NCBI RefSeq assembly: GCF_029784155.1
Contig: NC_073692.1
Coordinates: 368,323,160 to 368,387,159 of the forward strand
Length of the DNA: 64,000 nt
Source of the DNA: Uranotaenia lowii
Taxonomy: Eukaryota; Arthropoda; Insecta; Diptera; Culicidae
Reading direction: 5' to 3'
The position numbers were made by a program, and so were the translations under genes. Shown piece by piece: positions 47,701 through 57,687 of this stretch. The notes under the pieces are model-generated. The model was given only the letters and a program-made list of their open reading frames with translations. It made no database searches and had not been told where the DNA came from. Within the stretch, counting starts at the first letter, position 1, and the number at the start of each line of letters is the position of its first letter.

Positions 47701-50700
47701 GGTTACAAAAAGTGTCCCAGTAGACAAAGACTAAATCCCTTCGCTTCATGAGCAAGAGTGGGCATTTACAAACCTCCTCTTTGTCCATTTAGTTATTTAA
47801 GCAAAGTGCAAAAGTCCATTTTTTTCTAACTATATGCTGACTGTTTTCATTCGAACATAAATTAAAATAACATCATGAGAAAACAAACCATCAGCGAGCG
47901 CGGGGGCTAAAACACGCACAAAATTAGCCGAAAAACAAGCACCTGATGGCGCAATCCTTTACCGGTAACGGAAACATTCGCGAATGCAATCTTACAATCG
48001 TTTGGCGATTGTGTTTCGACATTCACTTGTGAATCAATTCATCCAACGAACGTCGTGGTGAAAATAAAAAACGATCCAATTGGACGCGGCGAATGTTTCG
48101 GGCTTCGTTTCGTTCATTAAAACGTATTCAAAGTTCATTCATTCGGATTGCCAATCCGACCAATCGGCGATCGTCTGTTCACGCTCGCATCGCTGATGCT
48201 ACCATCGTAAACGGAGCGGAGATTGAGAATCATTAGCGTTCATGCTGGTGAATGAATTTTTCCATCCTTGACAAGGAGAACCTCAAGCTCCAAGCGAAAT
48301 TAAAACTTGTCACGAATTGGAAGCGGCAGCACAACTGTTGTCAAGTAGAATCTCAGAAACCTTTGAAGCAAGTTGCCCAGTTAGACAACGCAACACGCAC
48401 AGGGATGTTCCCTGGTGGAATAGAGAATTAGAAAAATTGAGGAAAAAAGCAAGAAAACTTTTTAACAAAGCAAAAATAACGTCTCAGTGGGATATTTACA
48501 GAAAAGCATTAACTGATTATAACAAGGAAATTCGTAAATCTAAACGCACACACTGGAAGTACACTTGTGAAAATATCGAGAATACTTGCGAAGTAGCCAG
48601 GCTACAAAAAGTTCTTTCTAAAGATCACTGTAATGGTTTGGGTACTATTAAACTTGCTGACAGCACTTATACCAAATCCGTAGAAGAAACTCTGAAAGTT
48701 TTAATGCAAACTCACTTTCCTCAATCGATAGAATCTGCTGTATCAGGGCCAAATGGTCCTGAACCGGCAGTAAACGAATTCGAGTCGGAAGGAACCGTAG
48801 ACAGCCAAATATCAACAATAGGCAAAATAATTACTAAAGGGCGCCTCGAATGGGCCATTTCTACACTAGAACCATACAAATCTCCTGGGAAAGATGGGAT
48901 CTTCCCGGTTTTGATTCAAAAAGGGGTTGACTACCCAAGCTACCAAAAGTCCCATAAAACAGGTACAAACACGCTTACTCAGCTCCATTATTGATATGAA
49001 GTACGTTCTATGCAGCCCAAAATTTAAGTTCTTATTGATACTTTCAAGTTCCAAAACAAGTCTTAATGATCTTCTATTCAGCTTCCAGCGGCCTCTTAAT
49101 TCAGCTTCCGAAAAATCGCAAAATGAGCAAAAAAATCTCTCTAAATCTCAACTGAACCGTTGGCTTCGGTTCATATCACCTTCTCTTGATTATTTACTGT
49201 GTTCTGTACCGGTGCCGCCATGATGCCACGCGCCGGATTTCAAACTCGACAAATTGCTCAATTGCTTCTTTTCTACATTTCCTACATATATCGCATCAGA
49301 ATGGTCACTCAAGTACAAAATTACTTATTGAAAAAAAACTTGTCCGGCTTGGGGATCGAACCCCGACCTTCGTGGTGAGAATCGAACACGCTACCACGAG
49401 ACCACGCCTAGATGTTGTTCTAACTGAAACTAAAACTCGAAGAGGTGATTTGATTTTGAAAGCACATCAATGCACTTTTTGTGACTTATCAAATCCCGTT
49501 TGAGCACTTTTGTGCCCTTTATGTGACTTACCAAATCCCGTATTGAGCACTTTTGTGCCCTTTATGTGACTTAAGTCTCGTATAACGTACGTATAGATCA
49601 CATTTGCAGCTTTCAAGTTCGTTAATGAGTACATATAGTTCACTAATGGGAATTGGGCAAAACAAGTCACATACAACCAGTGATTGAAATCCTCAACCAT
49701 TTTCTCATCAGAGGCATTCAAAATACACACTTTGAGGCCTCGTATAGTAATACAGGAGACGATACATATACATTCATTCAAACCTCCCCCCATGAGGAGG
49801 ATCTGCTCCGAGAGACACTATCCGTTCGCTGCTCAGAACGAACTCTCTCAACGTTCGGTCGCTACATGATGCATGAATAAGACGAGGCACACATACTCAT
49901 TTACGTTATTGAATTTGATGGACTCAAGCCGATAGCTGTTGTTGAGGAGAACATCTTCAACCTCGCCGCAAAGGTTGAGGCAACAACGACAACAACCGAA
50001 CTTATTGCATTGCATAGGCCCGCAACGTATGGAGCAGGAAGAGGGGAGGAAAAGAAACGAAAAAACTAGCTGCCTGCGTGCGGTTGCTGTGCAATAATAG
50101 CAATAGCAGAAAAACCTCTGGTATTCGATCCAGGCACAAACGAGGAGACTCGGGTTTGCTCTGCCTTTTGAATTCGGTTCCCTCAAGAATGTAACAGGAG
50201 ATGAGTGAGAGCCATTCGTTTGGTTTTTTGGATTCGCTGCCTCGAATGTATATTGCTTCTTGAAGGCGGGCCATGTGAGAGCGTATGCATCATCGGTTTT
50301 GTCGTTTTCGCTGCCTCAAAGCAACCTTTGCTTCCGAGTAAAGCGTTGAGCGAGAGATGGTTGATCAATTCATGCTCAGCAAAATTCAATCACTGCATAC
50401 AACAACTGCATGAATAGAATGCAAGGAGCATTGCAATACGTAACAAAATGGTGTGATCGAGAAGAACTTACAGTTAACCCTTCTAAAACAACAATCATTC
50501 CTTTTACAAGGAAAACCAAGCTAGATTTGGGGACTTTAAAACTGAACGAACAATCTTTAAATCTCCATTCAGAAACTAAATTTTTAGGTATTGTGCTTGA
50601 TAAAAAGCTTAATTGGAATGCTCACATAAAACATACAATTGAAAAAGCTACTAAGGCCTTGTGGATCAGCAAACAAACTTTTGGTAAAAAATGGGGACTA

Positions 50701-53700
50701 AAACCGAGGATGATACATTGGATATACTCGGCTATTGTGAAACCAAGAATTACCTATGCAGCTCTGGTGTGGTGGCCTAAAACAGAAGAAAAGACCACAC
50801 AAAAACTTTTTGACAAACTTCACAGAACTATACTCTTATGCATAACAGGTGCTATGCGTAGTACACCAACAAAATCCATGGAAGCGATGCTGTGGCTCCT
50901 ACCTATTCATCAATGCGTACAACTTGAAGCAAAAAAACAATTTCTAAGGCTAGAAAACAACAAACTACTAATTGAGGGAGCCAACAGAGGACACTCAAAA
51001 ATTCTCGACAAATACAAAATAAATCCAATCATTTGCTGTAATCAGGATTGGACATTAGTTAAACCAATCTTCAATCATTCATTCAGGGTTTTAGAACCTA
51101 ATCGTAGTACATGGCACTCAGGTGGTCCCGAATTGCGAGCTGGATCCCTTTTATTCTATACTGATGGATCAAAAATGGATGATGCAGCTGGCGCAGGAAT
51201 AACAGGTCCAGGTGCAAACATTTCTATACCAATGGGAAAGTGGGTGACAGTGTTTCAAGCCGAACTTTTCGCCATTCTCATATGCTCAAACCTATGTTTG
51301 GAAAGAAACTACAGGTATGCAAATATAGTAATTTTTTCAGATAGTCAAGCAGCACTTAAATCTTTAAAGTCAATGAAATGTTCATCAAAATTAGTTTGGG
51401 AATGTATTGAGGCACTTGAAAAACTTGCTCAAAATAATTCAGTTACTTTATATTGGGTACCAGGACACTGTGGAGTTGAGGGTAATGAAAAAGCTGACAT
51501 GCTAGCTAGACAGGGCTCCTCAACACCGCTTTTAGGTCCTGAACCCTTCTGCGGCGTCTCTCGCTGCTTTCTAAAAATGGAATTCAAAAATATTGAAAAA
51601 CGAATGGTTGAAACAAACTGGAAGAACATTTTAGGAGCAAGACAATCAAAGCGTTTGATTGTTCCTAATGTTTACAAATCAAAAAAAATTCTAGCATTAT
51701 CTAAAAAAGACCTAAAAACATTTACAGGACTAATAACAGGACACTGTGAATGTCTTTATCACTTAAAACTAATAGGCAAGAGTCATTCTGACGTATGCCG
51801 ATTTTGCAGGGCTGAGAAGGAATCATCTGAGCATCTTCTGTGTGATTGCCCTTGTCTTATATAAAAAAGAACAGAACTACTCGGAAAAGGTATATTGGAT
51901 CCTTCCGAAATATATTCTATAAGTTCCAAGAAGGTTGTCAACTTCATTCGTGTAGTTCTTCCAGATTGGGAAAATGCTAAACAACAAGAAAGTGACACTG
52001 TTGAAATCAATCAGAGTGATCTATCTTGATTAGCCACATTAAACAGGGGACAAACCACAAAAGATCTAACATCTGGTCGCAGTGGTAGGAACCCAACAAG
52101 GAAAAAAAAAACATGTCGGATGGACCCATAACGAAATATGATTTCATATGATTGATTCAATTAATGGAAAAATGTTTCGAATTCAAAATGTATAGCTAAG
52201 TTTTATATAAAGGGAAACTAGTTGGAAAAGTTCAAAGCAAGCAAACTTATAACACGATGATTTGTGTGTCCTTCATTGGGCTTAAAATTTCCGGTCTGAT
52301 CAAAATAATTACCTTATATCCGGCTGTTTTTATTTGGGACAAGTACCTTTTAATGGGATCTATCGTATACAATAAACGTAAAGTACAAAACTACCGCAAA
52401 AATCTTCAATTGATTTTTATAAAATGCGATGCATATGAATATTTCAGAAGGACAAAAGAATCGAATTAAAGCAAAAATGTTCCCGTTTTTTTGGAATGAG
52501 TATTCCTATTCAAAAAGTTATTTTTTTTTTCGGGCGTGGGAAGAATGACAGCTTGCTGTAAAATTCCTTAAAAAAAAAAGTAAATTTGTAGAAAATTGAA
52601 TGAGAATATTGATATGATACATTTTATTTATTCGAAAGTTTTCAAAAATCTGATTTGCACCGCATTTCATGATGGGCCCTTTTCATATGCATGACTCAAA
52701 AAGCATGTAAACAAGCGGTACTCCAGTGACATCTGAGATTTTTGAACAGGCACACGAAACTCGCCTAAACTGTCAAGTTGCCAGGGGGTTGGATTTTTGC
52801 TTTTGAATATTCTTAAGCTTCATTTTTTGCTAACATGACAAGCAGCCAAATATGTCATGAAAAAAGTTATAACCATTTCGAAATAAAAAAAACTGAATCA
52901 ATTGAAAAGTATTTAAAAATGGCAGCCTTTGCTTGCTAGAGCTTTCAATAATTTCATGTAATGTTTTTGCAAAGGTTAAATTAATCAATAAATTCCCTGG
53001 CTATTCAAAGCAGTTTTTTGAATTTTTTTATTCTCTACCTAAGGTTACACAGCTTTCAAATAAGCAGTCAAAAACGAAATTTGAAACCCAAAATTTTTTT
53101 TATAACATCGAATGTCGTGTACTGAATGTACTGCAAGAATCATCCTTCATCAATTTTTCATCCAAAGTTATATTTTTTTGGAACTTTCAGTACACAGCAA
53201 AAAATTTCTAAAAGTACACGGAATCTAAAACACGAGTGATCTATTTTTTCTTGAGTGTAATTACAAAAAGATGTAATTTTAAACTTCTTTCGATGTAATA
53301 TTAGTCTATTTTCCAAAATTGAATAGAAATAAACTGTTTTGATTTAATTTTACACTGCATCATGCAAAAATCAACCGGCCAATGAAATTTATATCACAAA
53401 CAGTGTAAAATTATATCTGTTTGATTTAAAATTGAATGCAAATATTTAAATTGTGCCTTTTTATATTTCAAGTTAGTTTGCACGTCGGGCACAAAGTAAA
53501 CAAGTCGGAAAATTATTCGGAAACGAGTCATTCAAAGGCGTAGCTACAGGAGCACTTTAAGAGGCTTTAAAGTAGTAAGTATATAAGACGTGAAATGAAG
53601 AATATGGTTGAAACTGATTAGTTTTCTCTCCATTACAGCAAGGTCAGATTTTTCGCAGCGGCTGATATCCGGCCAGTGATTATCCGGAGAAACTTTTGTC

Positions 53701-56700
53701 AGAACAATTCAAGTGTGCAGGATGCTGACCGAAAAATTATGATTTCCGGAACCATTCGAGGATGCTGATCATGCTGATTCGAAAAACATCCAAGTGCTGG
53801 GAGTCATCGGATGCAACAACAATTCCAGCCTGACGCTTTCCGAATGGTGTTTTTTATGTTCAGTTTTGGAAATAAATGTGAATTAAAAATGATACATGCG
53901 GCGTATTTATTAAAGACAAAAGCAAAACCCTTAATATGTAAAAAAAATATCAATATTTACGATAATAAATTTGAAAATTTACATCCCTGTGTATTTTTAC
54001 ACGACGGCTTTTGTGATCCAATCTAGTGCATTGATTTCGATCTAAATTTACACGCCTCAAAAATTACATCCTCGAAAAAAATACACCGTGATAGAATTTT
54101 ACATCAAAATCGATGTTCCGTTTTCGTGCATCGTTTTCGATCTAAATTTACACGAATTTTATTTGCTGTGTACATCTCTGGCGATTTTTGAATGAAAATT
54201 TTTGTTTTTCCATACAAATTTCCATAAAAAAATAAAAACTCGTTGCGTTAATTTAGGACAGGATGAATCGCTTCCAAAATTTTTATTGCTATTTCTGGGA
54301 GCAAAAACAACAAAAAAAAAGTTATGGGATGTGTAGAAATTTAAGAATTTAAAATTTCAATACTAAGCTTACAGCGGGCTAATGCGCATAAAGCCGATTG
54401 ACGAAATGAATTTTTTTTATTGCTATACAAGGTCATAAAAATTCAAAAATTTAAAAATTTAAACAAGATTTTCAATAGGGGAGATAAAAGCACAAAGAGC
54501 ACCCGGGGGATAATAAGCACTCCACTTTTCTACAAAAGTACGTATTTTCTTAACTAAATTTTCATGAGGATTAGTTTAGTACTTCCTATAGTATTAACTT
54601 TTCAGCAAAAAAGAACCTCCTTATCATTTTTACAGAAATATTTTAGAAAAACTCATGTACATATAGTTTCAGACTCCTATCCTTAAGTTAAGTTTAAGTC
54701 ATATACGTTATATTAGATACATACAACATACAAATAAGCTACTGCTCTTTATTTTTCGAATGAGATAAAAATCTATGCATAGGTATGTATGTCATATACG
54801 ATGGCTGAAATATTGTTACAAATTTCCATATTTTTAGAGAATCATTCCAAAATTTTAGCCTGTATATTATGTTGTATGAGCTAAGTGAGTATTTTTTTTA
54901 GGTTTTATTTTTGACCCTTTACCAGCATTATGGCAATCGTGTCTAAGGGAAGTGAGTAATAATTCAAAAATAGCGCGTAGGAATAATGGATTTTTTGTAA
55001 ACCTGATTTGCAAGGCCGGATTAAAGGGGGGGCAATAGGGGCAATTGCCCCGGGCCCCCTGGCTCAAGGGAAAAAATGTGTTAACATAACTGTAATCACA
55101 CTACTTTAATTTAAATCTATGAAAAGAAATCAAAACTGTAAAATCGGAATGAAAACTTGAAATATAACAACTAAAGGGGCCCCTGTGAAATTGTATCTAA
55201 AATAGTTTTTCTCTTACATAAGTTAAAGGGGCCCTCTAGAGTAAGAAGTGAAGAAATTATCCGGCATTTTGCGGGCTGAGAATTTGAAAAACTTGGTAAT
55301 GAATTTCAAAATTTTCAACCGAAAATCTGGACAAAATGTTTACCGAATTCGAAGAAAAAACACCTCAATTTTCTTTTTTTTTATCGAAACATGTCCATGT
55401 CAGTTAGGATATTCTGTACAGAACAGGCATAATAAAGAAAAACATCTCCTCATTTTCATTACATACAAACGTCTAGCTCCATAATTATGTTAATTATTTC
55501 ATTAACTTTCTAAGTTATGGTTACTGCACTAAAATAGTAGCTAATTTCGCCAAACTGGCTCACAGTGTTAAGAGAGAACCGAGAAGCTTTATGAAAAACA
55601 TTTTAAGTATTTTACCCCGGTAGTATCCGGGTTAATACCGGGTATTATTATAACTTTTCACTTTTCAATTATTATTATTATTGAAATTTCCGTTAGTTAA
55701 TAAATTCTTCACTCTTTTCTCTCTCAATTCTTAAGATAAAATTAAAAAAAAATGTAGTTGCTTAAATTGGACCAATTGACATTATAGAGTTTCTTTATTG
55801 AATTTCCTTCTCAATTTCTGTCTTAGACTTGAAATTCATCTTGAAACATTCTCAATTGATTTAACCAAGATTTTATCATCCACTGAAGTAAATATCCTGA
55901 ATCCAGCACATCATTTTCCAAATGATCATTCTCAAATTATCATAAAAACGATCTCATAGTTGAGTTGCAAATATCACTGAATGATTCTTTTCACATGAAT
56001 ATTTCTATGTTTAAATCCTACCTTTTCCAGATTCAATTCATTGAAATTTTCAAGTCTTGTTTCTTCAGTTACTGAAAATCAGTTTCATGGTTTTTCTGAA
56101 TTTTTAGAACTCAAGATCTTTGTTTAAGGTACTAAACTAATTTGGATTCCTTATCTGACTTTTTTCAATGATAACTGATTCTGTGCTTTTAATCTCTATT
56201 CTGATTTTTTATCAATCGATCATTTTTGCACTTATACCCCTTTGGCTTTGAGGGCATCGAATGAGACTTTTGTCACATTTAGAATAACAATTTGAAAACA
56301 AAAATTATCTGATGAGAATCATATTCATGAACATCTCATGAAGTTTGTTTCTCAAAATTTGATTTGAAATTATGATTTTGATTTTAGACACTGAATGCTG
56401 GTTCTGAATATAACATGGTTTTTAGTTTTGAATTCTTAAATTTTAAATATGTATTTGTACAAAATTTGAATTTGATTATTTTTTTTATTTTTTTCGAATT
56501 TTGTATTCTCCGATTCAAATACTCATGATACTCCCCAATTAACATTAGGTAAACTTTTCTCGATGAAGCACAATTCAGACGATCAATGATGAAATGAAAA
56601 TCATTTAAAATATCTTTCCAGTCATTTTTCTGAATTACATAATTTAGGTTTTCGGCTTGTGATATAGCTCAGTTGGCAAGTCAGTTGCTTCCTGAGCAGA

Positions 56701-57687
56701 TGTCCGTGAGTTCGAGCCCAAGAGTAAACATCGATAACAGTTGTACCGGATAAGTTTTTCAATGACTTTTCAGCCAACTTCATCGTTGATATAAGTCGCT
56801 AATGACATAAAGATGTTAAAACGACTATAATCGAAACAAAAAAAAATTAGGTTGGTTATAACGATATTAAAAAAATGAGATTTTTTTTGTCTTTATTTAA
56901 GAGGTTTTCAGCCACAGGCTGGTTCACCTCTGGAAAATGAGAATTAAATTTTGCGTTTTGCAGCTCAAATCAGAGCTTTCATTTTTGAGAAATTTCTAAA
57001 CTCTTCCGCAATGCTTGCACATGATCAATTAACAATTTTTAATTGAAGATACCAGAAACTATCTTCTTGCAGACAACATGGCTATTTGAAGACAGTATAC
57101 TGAACCCATCTCCAGTTCGTTTACACGTTTGAACTATTTTGTATTCTCTGGGACAGCATTTGAGAAAAAAAATGAATCATAGGGCCCCCCGAGGAAAATT
57201 GCCCCGGGCCCCCCGATGGCTTAATCCGGCCCTGCTGATTTGTATTTAAAAAATAAGAAAAAAGAAAGTTTGTATTTGACAATACAACTCATTATGGCAT
57301 CTCATGTTGATTTAGATTATCGTTTGTACTTTGTGTATTTGTTAGCCAATTAAAGATTTGTGTAATCCATACTATGCTGTGCTACAATAATTAATAATTT
57401 AAAAAAGTTTAAATTGTATCGAGCTCCGACTTTCAATTCATCGTTTTTGATCTATTCCACTTTAATGTGGTTAAATTAAAAGGAATCGTTTCGCCCTGTT
57501 TCTAAGCTTTTGGAAGTGAGTAAAAAAACTGTCCAATATTACAAACCTTCATGAAAGTCGCTATCAGTTGCTGCTTCCGGCGCCGAGCTTCCTCCTCCAT
57601 GTCGGCCCGGTGCTGCAGATACCGGGCCCGTTCTTCCTCGGACATTTTGGCCAGCTTGTTCTTATTGCCACCCTTTTTCTTGCCCAT
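35796..57687 (-). CDS. Dynein regulatory complex subunit 2 (CCDC65), 3 exons
   Basis: DRC2 is a coiled-coil base subunit of the nexin-dynein regulatory complex that links outer doublets and controls dynein in motile axonemes. In an insect the expected sites are sperm tails and chordotonal neurons. Exons on the minus strand are 57687-57547 (MGKKKGGNKNKLAKMSEEER to IATFMK), 38688-38212 (NKLKREDAFMRLNLAKINQE to DELKNS) and 36767-35796. Both introns are phase 0 with GT...AG ends, and the protein is 529 aa (human 484). Matching landmarks include the Lys-rich start, LNLxKxNxxWRxxLRxIK, FCKKFETENESLLPF and ENFWMRFNKA. Intron 1 is 18.9 kb and full of transposons. Intron 2 holds the Obp59a-like gene on the other strand. 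Confidence 0.9.
37048..37080 (+). promoter_or_regulatory. TATA box and initiator of the nested Obp59a-like gene
   Basis: TATAAAAG at 37048-37055 lies exactly 30 bases before the A of a TCAAGT initiator-like site (37076-37081). This spacing is standard for arthropod TATA promoters. It would give an ~84-base 5' UTR before the ATG at 37162. It is the only such pair in the intron. Confidence 0.65.
37162..38091 (+). CDS. Odorant-binding protein, Obp59a type
   Basis: Secreted PBP/GOBP-family protein of 309 aa, intronless in its coding part. Residues ~5-28 form a signal peptide (VCLLVLVILLFLLEGALG). Cysteines sit at 31, 49, 220, 224, 267, 281, 290 and 299; the C-x3-C (220/224) and C-x8-C (290/299) spacings are the OBP hallmark. 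Between C49 and C220 lies a ~170-residue low-complexity insertion: acidic, then Arg/Asp-rich, then Gly/Tyr-rich, with a furin-like RYKR at 161-164, then Asn/Ser-rich. The core strings CFFQEMKM, TKDLR and CDDWE recall Drosophila Obp59a, which is needed for humidity sensing in fly antennae. That role here is inferred. The gene is nested in DRC2 intron 2 on the opposite strand. ATG at codon 4 is an alternative start. Confidence 0.8.
   Translation: MATMVLDRPVVCLLVLVILLFLLEGALGLKCRTEDGPSSEEVRRVIKLCMKRIATESKNRSSDEYEDYDSSYDDEDDKKGGANGKGGVFTLKNMTSNGGQGQNRGRSDGRRDDRRRTDRTRDRDRTRGRDYPDYRGRNDYDYGMRRRGGYGNGDPYGQPSRYKRQYYNDVPQYGYGGYNYQQNVRYNQERNNFMNNTSSNTNSNSSNNATDAETQRDRACLMQCFFQEMKMTNNDGVPEKQKVLQVVTKDLRSTDLREFYTDSIQECFNMIGLDNKLKEKCEVSLKFVTCLADRGQANCDDWENETILF
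38172..38177 (+). terminator. poly(A) signal of the Obp59a-like gene
   Basis: AATAAA 81 bases after the stop codon and only 35 bases from the edge of DRC2 exon 2. The nested gene therefore fits entirely inside the intron. Confidence 0.65.
38689..41238. other. left part of DRC2 intron 1, no supported gene
   Basis: A+T-rich sequence with unrecognised frames (39928-40317 plus, 40254-40517 minus). A segment at 40790-40860 containing CAACCCCCTGGCAACTTGAC has an inverted diverged copy near 52769 at the other side of the LOA element, and marks a dispersed repeat. Confidence 0.5.
41239..41965 (+). repeat. two tandem ~467-bp modules in the LINE 5' UTR
   Basis: Module 1 starts near 41255 (GGAATAGCTAGTGTCAG) and module 2 near 41725 (GGAATAGCCAGTGTTAG). 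Both contain GTGCTCACGTCCACCAAG, CAGCTGATCGG and AAAAGTTCGGACA. Each is preceded by a pyrimidine-rich stretch ending in CAG and closes with CAGTAAGT, so each looks like a short exon with acceptor and donor. Tandem 5' monomers are known as promoters in some LINEs. Here they stand directly upstream of ORF1. Confidence 0.7.
42110..43666 (+). CDS. LOA-like LINE ORF1 protein with DUF4780-type domain, 518 aa
   Basis: Presumed nucleic-acid-binding ORF1 protein. Residues ~1-190 are polar and low-complexity, with a conserved-looking WIYLSGAGKKRLKKLIAEGH at ~92-111. Residues ~205-385 resemble the DUF4780 domain of insect retroelement proteins: VKVGILPTNYPDAILTAEQL, IKPGYLIITCKNQSTANWL, RSEVLIGFFRGSAQDSIEEI, and FQLDFKYGTAFIRKRD. 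The tail is Asn/Gln/Arg-rich. The frame is intact. A branch-point-like CTAAC and an AG lie just before the ATG. The stop overlaps the ORF2 start by eight bases. Confidence 0.75.
   Translation: MNPEDSKVNNQRNNADTGKQSVEDADMLESLSAEDILSCSSSILNSPLPCYSNDEGNINTNDPANITILNTPMKINAVDVQQPGTQEGPSQWIYLSGAGKKRLKKLIAEGHSKEMARQIVQSNSLTSINTPQSDINKRNRNVDQSCSSSGGNPQPKRFCETDRSAQQNTIQSKSLNFRMEQLRFDPNQGEIQESNPRSTFKDVVSRVKVGILPTNYPDAILTAEQLFHTQSRILSLVKQQKNKEIKPKFENCSIKPGYLIITCKNQSTANWLSETISTVSDDVGIELEVVDEERIPRSEVLIGFFRGSAQDSIEEILDYIDSQNSGLNVSAWRILDTYTINQIHKEMVFVVDGQSIHALRQSNFQLDFKYGTAFIRKRDNRKWQSNNRGTNYRRNYQRQYRSDRNINQNIPESADVYTASMNNNPYEQQASEYTNYRTNLRMNSNSAGQYQNNYPAPRSTNNDSNIFQATKVEYRNIITHAATMVQPTNGPQAWTNSSGRKETPDNPLEAVINCSKDD
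45003..46680. repeat. heptamer satellite arm (TTCTAAA)n
   Basis: Long run of TTCTAAA and variants (TTCTTAA, TTCGAAA), most regular at 45420-45600 and degenerating towards 46680, where the orientation flips. Confidence 0.95.
46681..47470. repeat. heptamer satellite arm (TTTAGAA)n, inverted
   Basis: Reverse-complement orientation of the same heptamer, most regular at 47160-47340. Together with the left arm it makes a ~2.4-kb near-palindrome at the centre of the foldback element. Confidence 0.95.
48934..50405. mobile_element. composite insertion replacing the LINE RT core
   Basis: It begins with CCCAAGCTACCAAAAGTCCC, the same type of terminus as the element at 1272-3575, and continues with matching AGCCCAAAATTTAAGTTCTT (compare 1355). 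It then holds a tRNA-like SINE head (49335-49412), a ~44-bp direct repeat of GCACTTTTGTGCCC (49504 and 49547), and unrecognised DNA. The matching right terminus is not seen, and the LINE resumes past its RT palm, so part of the LINE was also lost. Confidence 0.55.
49335..49412 (-). mobile_element. tRNA-derived SINE head
   Basis: The minus strand reads GGCGTGGTCTCGTGGTAGCG, CACCACGAAGG, and a perfect B-box GGTTCGATCCCC (plus strand 49351-49362), followed by TTTTTTTT. It resembles a tRNA, but the acceptor stem does not pair and the A-box is imperfect, so it is a SINE head and not a tRNA gene. Confidence 0.6.
52113..53190. other. DRC2 intron 1, no supported gene
   Basis: A+T-rich, with unrecognised short frames (52257-52469, 52933-53211). 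GTCAAGTTGCCAGGGGGTTG at 52769 is the inverted partner of the repeat at about 40820. Confidence 0.5.
53193..54170. mobile_element. 978-bp MITE with TA target duplication
   Basis: The ends CACAGCAAAAAATTTC and CACAGCAAATAAAATTC (minus strand) are inverted and flanked by TA at 53191-53192 and 54171-54172, as for Tc1/mariner-type MITEs. Subterminal GTGTAAATTTAGATCGAAAA motifs recur at the right end. No transposase. Confidence 0.7.
54173..55002. other. DRC2 intron 1, no supported gene
   Basis: A+T-rich DNA. The only structure noted is a GAGCACCCGGGGGATAATAAG stretch at about 54497, related to the snippet near 24283. Confidence 0.4.
55011..57234. mobile_element. 2.2-kb hAT element with perfect 8-bp TSD CTGATTTG
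   Basis: The left end CAAGGCCGGATTAAAGG and the right end CAGGGCCGGATTAAGCC (minus strand) are typical hAT termini, followed on both sides by GGGGC/GCCCC blocks. CTGATTTG is duplicated exactly at 55003-55010 and 57235-57242. The interior has no recognisable transposase and contains a SINE (56656-56768). Located in intron 1 of DRC2, near exon 1. Confidence 0.85.
56656..56768 (+). mobile_element. tRNA-derived SINE, copy 2
   Basis: Same family as the copy at 8467: A-box TAGCTCAGTTGG, B-box AGTTCGAGCCC, then the body CAAGAGTAAACATCGAT and TTGTACCGG. It sits inside the hAT element, so it is younger than that insertion. Confidence 0.8.

Larger units (their letters stand above)
44408..48270. mobile_element. 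3.9-kb hAT-like foldback element with satellite core
   Basis: The ends CAGGCATGGAAAAA (left) and CAAGGATGGAAAAA (right, minus strand) are inverted and flanked by 8-bp ACAAGGAG copies (44400-44407 and 48271-48278). Removing the element and one copy rejoins the LINE ORF2 frame without loss. Long arms match in inverted orientation (about 44490-44990 against 47740-48250, for example CGAAGCCCGAAACATTCGCC). The centre is a pair of opposed heptamer arrays. No transposase is present. An 8-bp TSD and CAGGxATGxAA ends fit a non-autonomous hAT. Confidence 0.85.
43659..52029 (+). pseudogene. LOA-like LINE ORF2 (endonuclease-RT-RNase H), broken in four places
   Basis: It starts at the ATG overlapping the ORF1 stop. 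The endonuclease reads MIKFIQANIHHAKAASSVLC, ALIQEPWAHNNKI, then after a +1 frameshift near 44037 IGCDANAHHTVWNSSDINER. The frame is cut at 44407 by the foldback element and resumes at 48279. It runs through VPWWNRELEKLRKKARKLF to SPGKDGIFPVLIQKG, then stops at about 48934, where the RT palm with YADD is missing. It resumes at 50410 with MQGALQYVTKWCDREELTVN, then RNase H (LFYTDGSKMDDAAGAG, FQAELFAIL, IFSDSQAALKSL, PGHCGVEGNEKADMLA) and a C-terminal CRFCRAEKESSEHLLCDC knuckle. An in-frame TAA at 51862 precedes the natural end at 52029. Confidence 0.85.
41239..52112 (+). mobile_element. LOA/Loner-like LINE with two internal insertions
   Basis: Non-LTR retrotransposon with tandem 5' modules, ORF1, ORF2 (endonuclease, RT linker, RNase H, CCHC knuckle) and an A-rich 3' end near 52100. 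Subtracting the 3.9-kb foldback element (44408-48270) and the replaced segment (about 48934-50405) leaves about 5.5 kb. The RNase H domain after the RT region and the ORF1 type argue for the LOA/Loner group. Located inside intron 1 of DRC2 on the opposite strand. Confidence 0.8.

Noticed and set aside
49335..49412. tRNA gene on the minus strand
   Set aside because: The B-box is good, but the acceptor stem does not pair and the A-box is imperfect; it is a SINE head.
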